In this document: positions 18,001-27,658 of the stretch, piece by piece
Numbering within the stretch: position 1 is the stretch's first letter
Layout of the letters: every line of letters starts with the position of its first letter
Assembly: GCA_037133915.1 (NCBI GenBank)
Contig: JBAXND010000026.1
Span: forward strand, 1-55,933
DNA: 55,933 nt
Direction: 5' to 3'
Origin: Bacteroidota bacterium
GTDB taxonomy: Bacteria > Bacteroidota > Bacteroidia > Bacteroidales > CAIWKO01
Position numbers and translations under genes: made by a program
Notes under the pieces: generated by a model
Database searches by the model: none
What the model was told of the DNA's origin: nothing
Seen by the model: only the letters and a program-made list of their open reading frames with translations

Positions 18001-21000
18001 TGGAGAATCTTCGGTTTCAACAGTGCAGAACAATGTTGTTCAAAATTTGCTGTTCAGCGCTTCAACAAGCGGTGTTGATGTATGGGGCATCAATGTTGTT
18101 GCGGGTTCTGTAAATGTCGATAATAACACTATCGGCCATTCAACTACTGCCAGCAGTATCCAGAATAACGGACAATGGACCACGGCCGGAATTGTGAATC
18201 AGGGCGATGGCGTTGTGAATATACGTAATAACATGGTTGCAAACTTGAACGGGAACAATGCCGGAACAAGTGTGCATGTTGCGGGTATTTATTCCGATAA
18301 CGGAAAAACCATCTGTAATATTACGGGCAACACAGTCAAGAGCCTATTCACCTTGTCAACTGCTACAACCGCCGGCAGTACTATCGCGACAGCCGCATCC
18401 GTAGTCGGAATTTCTGATGTGGCGCTGTATTCAAATACTGTTCAGAATATTTTAAATAATACAATCTCCAATCTGGTCAACAATCAAACCACTGCGACTG
18501 CAGTGACTCTTTACGGCATAGAGTGTAAAGGAAATGGAAATGTTGGTACTGATATCAGTTTTATTGATGGCAATTTTATTCACAGTCTCGAAGCAAATGC
18601 TTCCAACACTTCGGCGATTATCACGGGCATTTATTCGAAAGCCAGCTGGATCAATACGATTATTACTAATAATATGATACGGCTGGGAATTAAAAATGAC
18701 GGTTCATCACTCACACAATCTATAGCAATTAATGGTATTGTTAAAGAACATGTTTATCCGCTCAAAATGTATCACAACAGCATTTATATTGGTGGAACAG
18801 CTGTTGTGAGCGGGGCTGTGAATACTTATTGCTTTAACAGGATAACGGCTCCGACAAGTTATTATGACGACTACAGAGATAATATTTTGGTGAACAACCG
18901 GTCCAATACCTCCGGTACGGGCAAGCATTATTCATTAAGACTGGTCAACTTAACTTACATTACAGCTTGCGATTACAATATTTTCCAGTCGTCAGGAACA
19001 GGTGGCACTCTCGGTCTGGTCAATACTACTGACTATTTTGATATTCCAACATGGCAAACAGGAACCGGTTTAGATGCACATAGTGGGCAAGCTGATCCTG
19101 TATTCGTTAATCCTACCGGCAATGCTGCTGCTGTTGACCTTCATTTGCAAACGAATAATCCATGCGAAGGAGCAGGAATAAGTATTGCCTCGGTTACCAG
19201 AGATTTTGACGGGCAAACACGTGCATCTTATACTCCTGTTGATATTGGAGCTGATTGTGGTAGCTTCACATTCATTGATAACAGTGCTCCTGTTATTACT
19301 TTTACACCGCTTGCAAATGCCACTGACCTAAACAACCGCACACTTTCAAACGTAAATATTTATGATTACAGCACGGGAATTCCAACAAGCGGTTCACTCA
19401 GACCAAGAATTTGGTACCGCGATTTTTCAAAAAGTTCGGCGTGGGTAAGCAAGGGTGGAACCTTGACCGCCGGAACTTCAATAAATGGAACGTGGTCATT
19501 TGATATAGATTACTCCCTGTTAGGTTTGGGAAGCCTTTCGGGTGACAGCATCGAGTATTATATTGTTGCTCAAGATCAGGCTGCAACGCCTAATATTGGT
19601 TATAACCATACTGCAGTACATTCAGATGTAAATACACAAACGAGCGCTCCATCAATCCCAAATGGTTATTTGATAACTCTGTATAGCGGGTCATATAATG
19701 TAGGTTCTGGCGAACGTTTTCTTACACTTACCGGTACCGCAGGCTTTTTTAGATGCATCAACACAGGCACTGTAATTGGTGATATTGTACTTAATATAAC
19801 ATCGGATATCACTGAACCAGGCACTTATGCATTAAACCAGTGGAGTGAGAGCCCTTCTGGCAGTAATTATAAAATCACAATTCAGCCAAACGGCAACACC
19901 GTACGCACATTGAGCGGTAATTATAACGGTGCGAGTGCCGCTGTTGCGGGACTTTTCAGAATCGATGGAGCTGACAGAGTGACCATAGATGGACGGGACC
20001 CGGGTAACTTGGCCGGAGGCGGGCAGTACATTACTTTTAGAAATACCAGCACTGCGGCTTCTTCTAATTATAATTCGTGTTTTACTTTTATAAATGATGC
20101 TACGCTGAATACTATAAAGTATTGTGTTCTTGAAGGCTCATCAGTGGGACTGAGTTGTGGTGTCGTCCTTTTCTCTACGGCCGCATCTGGGTCATCAGGT
20201 AATAGCAGCAATGTAATTGATAATTGCCAGGTGAAACCGGCCGGCGCAAACCTTCCTGTGAATGCTATCGCATCTGTGGGTAGCAATACTGTTCCAAATC
20301 TCAATAATACAATCTCCAATAATTATATTTATAATTTCTTCTCGGCGACATCAGCAACTGCAGGTATTAAAATTGGTTCAGGCTCTGCAGATATCAGCAA
20401 TGCCTTCTGGACAATTTCCGGAAACAGTTTCTATCAGACATCTACACGCACCATGACTGCTGCAACCGGCGAATACCGTGTGATATACATTTATGCCGGC
20501 GGAACCAGCGGATATGTAATTACCAATAACTGGATAGGAGGGACCACGGCAAAATGTGGTGGCACTGCCTGGATTCAGTCAGCAGCAGCTATTGCTGATA
20601 ATTTCAATGGCATGTGGCTCTATGGTGGAGGCACCGCACCTTCATTCAGTGTTCAGGGTAATTTTATTAAGAATATTTCATTTACATCAACCGGCGCATC
20701 AACCGCGTCAACCGGCATTCGAGTTGAGTCAGGTTCGGCTAATATTGGTACTGCAGCTGGAAATGTAATCGGCGGTGCAACGGGCAAGGATTCGATTAGT
20801 TTTAGCACTGTCGGTGGACGTTTCGATGGAATCTATTGCAATACCAGCAGTGCCCTGAACATAAGAAATAACAGCATCGGTGCTGTTACTCTTGGTGGAA
20901 CGGGCGCCGGCAGCTCCTTCGATGGTATTTTTGTTGATGGAGCCGCTCCCTCATCTCTTACTATCGATAATAATGTTATCGGGAGTACAAGCACGTTAAA

Positions 21001-24000
21001 TAGTATTGAAAACGCTATCAACACCGGCTTTACGATAGGTATCCGGTTTTATCATGCTACTACCACCCAGACAGTGACAATCAGTAATAATACGGTAAAA
21101 AACCTGTTTCTGAATACTTCCGGAACTTCGGCCCGTATGGCAGGTATTCATACTACAGCTGGTTCGGTTACCATCAGTGGAAACACAATCAGCAACCTGA
21201 GTACTATTTCACAGAATGTGGGAACCGGTTCTTCACAAGTGATTATTGGAATTTATACGAATACGAATGCTGCAAGCCAAACCGCAACCATTAGCGGCAA
21301 TAATATCAATACATTCAGGTTCTGCCCCGGCGGTCTTGGTTCAGTTGCCGTTAAGTTTTCAGGAATCTACTATGAAGGTACATCTACGGCCACCAACATC
21401 ATAAAAAATAATTCCATCCACAGTTATTATATTTTCTCAAATAACATTGCTGTGGAAGGTAAGGGCATTGAAATTGCTTCCGGAAATGTAGCCGTTCAAA
21501 ATAATATGATTCGTTTGGGAATTGACCATCTGGGAAATCCCTGCGGTTACTACCCGATTTTCACCGGAATTCTTGATGCATCAACAACTGCTAACAGCAT
21601 TCAGTTCAATTCAGTTTTGATTACAGGTGCCGGCCCCGATGCAGTGCAGGTCGCAACTTCCTTTGCTTATCGCCGCACCGCAGCCAGTGGCGCTGATGAT
21701 ATTCGTAATAATATTTTTGCAAATAATCGCACAGGAGGCGCCAGTGGCTCAAAACACTATTCCTGTGTTAGCAACACACTTACCGGTATTACCTCAATGG
21801 ATTACAATATTTATTTTTCTAACGACGGAAACCTGTTTTCAATTGATGGCGGCACTACCTCTTACGCCGATCCTAAGTTGCAGCGGCTGCGGGCGGCCAT
21901 AAGCGGACAAAACCTGCATTCCGGAATCGGTACAATGGCATTAATCAATTTTGTTGCACCTTCCGGCGATGCTTCCACTGTGGATTTGCATTTAAATACA
22001 CCTACATGTGCCTCGGGCGCTGGTTATACAATACCCGGAATTACAACGGACTTTGATGGAGCTACCCGTAACAATCCTCCGGATATTGGTGCTGATGAAG
22101 GTGCGTTTACTGCGCTGGATGCAACAACAGACATTTACACTCCCATTATTTCCTTCACCAATATTCCCGATAACTTTTCTTATACAACATACAGTTTCAA
22201 TGATATTACTGTTACTGATGCCGGGACAGGAGTTGCAAATTCCGGCGGCAATGCTCCGCATATCTGGTTCAGAAATTCAACGAGCACGAGTAACTGGATC
22301 GGGACAGAAGGCACATTCAATGTCGGTACCGGCAAATGGGATTTTGTAATCGATTACAGTTTACTTACGCCTTCCGGTTTAGTATCAATGGCAGTGAATA
22401 CAATACAATATTATGTAACAGCTCAGGATAAGGCAACATCACAAAATGTATGGTACCAATCATTTGATGCCACGTCGCCCACGCATTCTGATGTGAACAC
22501 TCAAACTATCACACCTGTTACACCGCTTACCTATAACGTCCTGCCGGCGTTTTCCGGAACCATCAATGTGGGTCCTTCTGAAAGTCCTTACAAAACATTT
22601 ACGCGAACTGCCGATGGGATTTTCAAAGGTTTGAATGCCGGTGTACTTTCAGGTAATCTCACTATTCTGGTTACGGGAGATATTACCACAGAAGATGGAG
22701 CTAATGCACTGAATCAGGTTACCGAATCGGGTGGTGGCGGATATACAATCACCGTTCAACCTTCGGGGGGCGTTAGTCGCGCTGTTTCCGGCACAAATGC
22801 AACATCTCTTTTCACTATGAACGGCTGTGACCGCGTAATATGGGATGGAATCGATGCCGGTGAAAAACTTACTTTTTCCAATACAGGTGCCGGAGCTACA
22901 TGGACTATTCAGAACGATGCCACTGACCTGAAATTCAAATACCTCAACATAAAAGGCGTAAACACTGTTGCAGCAAGTGGTGTTGTTGTTTTCGGCGCCA
23001 CGACAGGCTCTTCAGGCAATGATAATATTTCGTTCAGAAATTGCGATATTCATGATGGCGCTTCCACACCGCGAAATCTAATTTATTGCGCCGGTACTGC
23101 TGCAAAAGAGAATAGCAATGATACCATCGACAATTGCAATCTGTACAATTTCTTTGAGGGAACATCCGGAACATCGTGCGGAATACTTCTGGCTTCAAAT
23201 AATACCGACTGGCAAATTAGCAACAACAGACTGTATCAAACCACTGCCAGAGTATTTACAGTAACAACACAAAAATATTACCCGATTTCAATAATCGGTG
23301 GGAATAATTACCTCGTGAAAGGCAATATTATCGGTTATGGTTCATCTACTCAAACAGGCACTACAACCATAAGCGGTCAGTCGGGCATGATACGAGGAAT
23401 TCACCTGAATGTAGGCACGGCTACACCTTCATCTGTGCAGGATAATACCATAGCAGGCATAACACACAGTTCATCGCGCAGCGTGGTAACCGCAGGAGAG
23501 AATTTCTTTATAGGAATTTTTGCTGAGGCAGGCAGAGTGGATATTGGCAATGTTAACCCGAATAAAATTGGTGTGGCTTCCGGTACCGGTGCCCTTACCC
23601 TCAGCTCAACAGCAACCACAGCTGCCGCAACTCTGCCGGCAGTGGGTATTCTAAATGCCGGAACTGCGAGTAATACTATTTACGGGAATACTCTCGAGAA
23701 TATATCTGTTGCCGTCGCAAATATTTATTGTCCCGGATGGATAGGCATAAAATCCGAATCATCGGGCAGTACAACAATCAGCAACAATACCATCGGCGGA
23801 ACAGCCACGAATAGTATTTTAATTTCAGCCTCGGCGGCGATGACTTCGCTCCAGAATATCGGGATTAGCACAACGTCTGGGATAAACACGATTTCCGGAA
23901 ATACGCTGCGAAACCTGTCTTCAAGCGGTGTCAACAATACAGGAACCGGAAGCACTGCTTCAGTTGCCGGAATATTACAGGTGTCTGCAACTGCAGGTCA

Positions 24001-27000
24001 GGTTATAAGTGGAAATACAATGTATACATTGGCAAACACGGGCGTAACAGCCAATCAACTTGGTGTATGTGGCATTGTGAATAGTGGCGCAAATACCGGT
24101 ACAAACAGTATTTCGGGTAATTTTATTCAAAGCCTGAACATCGCTTCTACAAACACGGCATCAACTGTAAAGGGTATGCTAATCAGCGCGGGCGCCTTCA
24201 CAATTGCCAATAATATGATCAGACTCGGCATTGATGCAGCAGGTGCATCCATTACCAGCGCTTGCACAATGTACGGCATAGAAAAAGCAGCTGCCGCAAA
24301 TGATAATTTTTATTTCAATAGCGTGTATATCGGTGGCAGCGGACTTTCAACTGCTGCGACGACCTACTCCGGTGCTTTTGTCCGCACATCATCACCATCT
24401 TCAGGCAGCGATGATGTTCGTAATAATATTTTTGTGAATGCACGTTCAAGCAGCGGAGGCAGCACACAGAAACATTATGCCTGTGTGCTCAATGCGAAAT
24501 CGGCCATCAGCTGCGATTATAATATCTATAATGCATCCGGCACCAATGGTGTATTGTTCTACGTGCCTGCAACTGCTTACACAACACTTCAGGCGTGGCG
24601 GGCGCTTACCGCAAATACCGACCTGCATTCTGGTGTGGCAACAATTTCACAGGTGAATTTTGCAAATCCGGGCGGAAATGCTTCCTCGGCAAACCTTCAC
24701 CTGAATGATCCGAATTCTGCATCAGATGCCGGTATTGCTATTTCATCTGTGACAACTGACTTTGATGGTGCCACACGCAACGACCCACCTGAGATTGGTG
24801 CTGACGAGTCAAATTTTGCAGCACTTGATGCAACAACCGATATTTATTCGCCAACGTTCGCGTATACGGCTTTGCCACCCCAGGGTATTTGCGCAACGCC
24901 TCCAACGGTAACAATTACAGTAACCGATGTTGGCACGGGGCTTTCAACTTCGGTAAATCAACCACGGATGTTTGTTCGCAAATCAACCGGGTCTGCTCCG
25001 GGTACAGCATGGGCAAGCGGACAGTCATTTACAGGTTCCTTTGTTTCAGGCACGGCAAACAGCAGCGTATGGACTTTCACAATGGATTATGCAGCACTGG
25101 GTATAACACCCGCTAACAATGATGAGTTTGAATACTACTTCACTGCCGCCGACCGCGCCACAACACCCAATATCTGGTACTCTACGTTCAATGCAACATC
25201 ACCCATTCATACTGATGCAGCAACCTTCTCAACGCCACAGGCAGGCACATTCACTATGGGCACCAACAGGTATAAAATAATGAGCGGGTTGTCAGGAACA
25301 GTAACTTTAGGAACCACCGGAACTTACACAACTTTTAATGGAAGCTCGTCATCGGCCTTCTTCTATGATCTTGCAAATAAAGGAATCTCCGGGAATCTGT
25401 TTGTGGATTTGGTTGGCGATGCTGTTGAAGGCGCTAACTATTATCCCATGTCGGCACCAACCGAATTATGCGGAACTAATTATACAATCACAATTCGACC
25501 CGAACAATCCACGGCAACTGTGCGGACTATATATTCCAACAGCTCCGCAAGCAATGCGCTGATTGAACTGTCTGCCGTAAAACGATTGGTAATCGACGGA
25601 CGGGTCAGCGGAAGCGGCCGCTATCTGTTGTTCAGGCAGGGAAGCACATCCGGTTCTTACATTCCTTCAACATTCTATATCGGGACCGGCTGTCAGGATA
25701 TCACCGTAAAGTATTGCAATATTCAGGGGAATAATTTCCAGGATGTAAGTGCAACAAATTACAGCGGACCGGGCGTAGTCAATTTTGCCTGTTTCTCCGG
25801 CGGCAGCTCTGCTATTTCAAATATTGCATTTGATAATAATATTATCAGAAATAGTACTGCAACCTCCGGTAATCCTGTTGTTGCTGTTAATCTCGGAATT
25901 TACAATTCAACATCGGCAACTTTAAATAATATCAGTATAAGCAACAATGAAATATTCGGATTTTCACGAAGTGCCGTATATGGCGAACAAACTTCTGCAA
26001 ATGGTCGGATATACAATGCAATAAGCATAACGGGGAATTCGATCTATCAGCCGAGTACTCCCACATTAAATCCTTATCCCGTTTATCTTCAGGATGGTGC
26101 TGTCGGAGCGAGTGGAAAGCATGTGATTACCGATAATCTCATCGGCGGTAATGCCTCACCTGTTGGGGGCATTATTCAGGGTACCTGGACCAATGCGGCA
26201 AACTGCGAATTCTGGGGTATCTATCTGAGCACCGGCGGTGCAACTGCATCAGATACATCTGTAATAGCTCGAAATACGGTTGCAAACATTAGCTTATCGG
26301 GTACCGGAAATGTGTCTTTCATTGGAATATTATGCGATGGAGGTAGAGTAAACATACGGAATAATACAATTGGGAATCCTTCGTCTGTAAATAATATTGT
26401 GAACTCCGGTGGTGGAAGCAATTTATATACAGGTGATATGTTCGGAATATGGTCGCTCTCATACCTTGATATGAATATTACCGGAAATCAGGTTGGTGGA
26501 TTGACAACAGATAATCCCTATTCATACCTTCATGCTATTGCACATGGCGCTAATGTTACCTATCGGTCGGTATCATATACAGCACCGGGCGGAAAAGTAA
26601 ATGTATCTGATAATGTGGTCAGAAATTGCCGCTCCGGCAGCGCACTTCAAAGCTATTCAATCAGTCCGGAAGGATTTATCGGGCTGTATTGCTGGTCCGA
26701 TCAGGCCGGAAATATAATCGAGAATAACTGGATTCGGAATTGCGGATCAGGAAATTCGGCGTATAATTGTAACGTCAGGTTTCATGGCATATACGTTGGA
26801 GTGTTCGGAGAACCATCAGCAGAATCCGGAATTATCAGCCGAAATAAAGTGTCTAATATTTTCAATAATAATGCAGGCGATAACACCGGTACGATTAATC
26901 CTGTAATTTATGGGATGACCATTGCTGACGGAAACTGGACCGTCAGTAACAATCAGGTATTCATTAATAATGGTGATGAAAGTGGAACGATAATAACCAC

Positions 27001-27658
27001 GCGCAATACCTCAATATACGGCATTCTTGATGGTATGCTTTACAATCAGGCTGATTGTGAAGCAAGGTATTTCAATAATACAATCGTGATAGACGGAACA
27101 AATGCCGGTTCGAATGGTAGCTACGCCTTTTTGAGATTTCCTGTAGACTATAATCTTATTAGTGTTACCAAAGGTGCTCCAATTTCTTTAATGAATAACT
27201 GCTTTCTTAATAACAGAACCGGAGGAACCGGTGTAAACAGAGCAATTGGCAATATCGCCAGTAATAATTCCGATGCTGCAACCAACTGGGCCGCCAATGC
27301 TTCAAATTATAATTTTCTGGCCTCCTCAAATGCAAATACAGTGGGCCGTTGGGGTGTAAGCGGTGGCGATTACTCGTTTGCCGATTGGAAAAGCAATTTT
27401 AACCAGGACAACAACTCATGGTCCGTACAGCTTGCCGCTTCTTCAAATAACGTTCAACTGAACCATACTGATTTGTTCGTGAACTCTTCAGGTACTGGAA
27501 TTGCGAATCTGAACATTAATACCACATCGCAAACTTGCTGGTTTGTCAACGGGAAAGGCATTGCAGGCGCTGGTATTGGCGGTCTTGCCACTGATTATGC
27601 CGGTGGTGTACGAAGTACTACATACGGTATCGGTATCGATATTGGTGCCGATGAATTC
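12059..27658 (+). repeat. Six tandem paralogous modules of the giant protein
   Basis: DIGADE-type codons start at 13751, 16664, 19241, 22082, 24791 and 27638, so the five complete modules measure 2913, 2577, 2841, 2709 and 2847 bp. The first module is cut at 12059. Each complete unit runs: Ig-like linker, VGSG...TL block, DITEPGT-ALNQW block, GADRVTxDG block, long beta-helix, NNMIRLGI block, NNIFxNxRT-GKH block, and a closing DIGADE. The NNM(I/V)RLGI block occurs in the first five modules (about 13178, 16065, 18670, 21500, 24210) but not in the last, which is the most divergent. Confidence 0.85.
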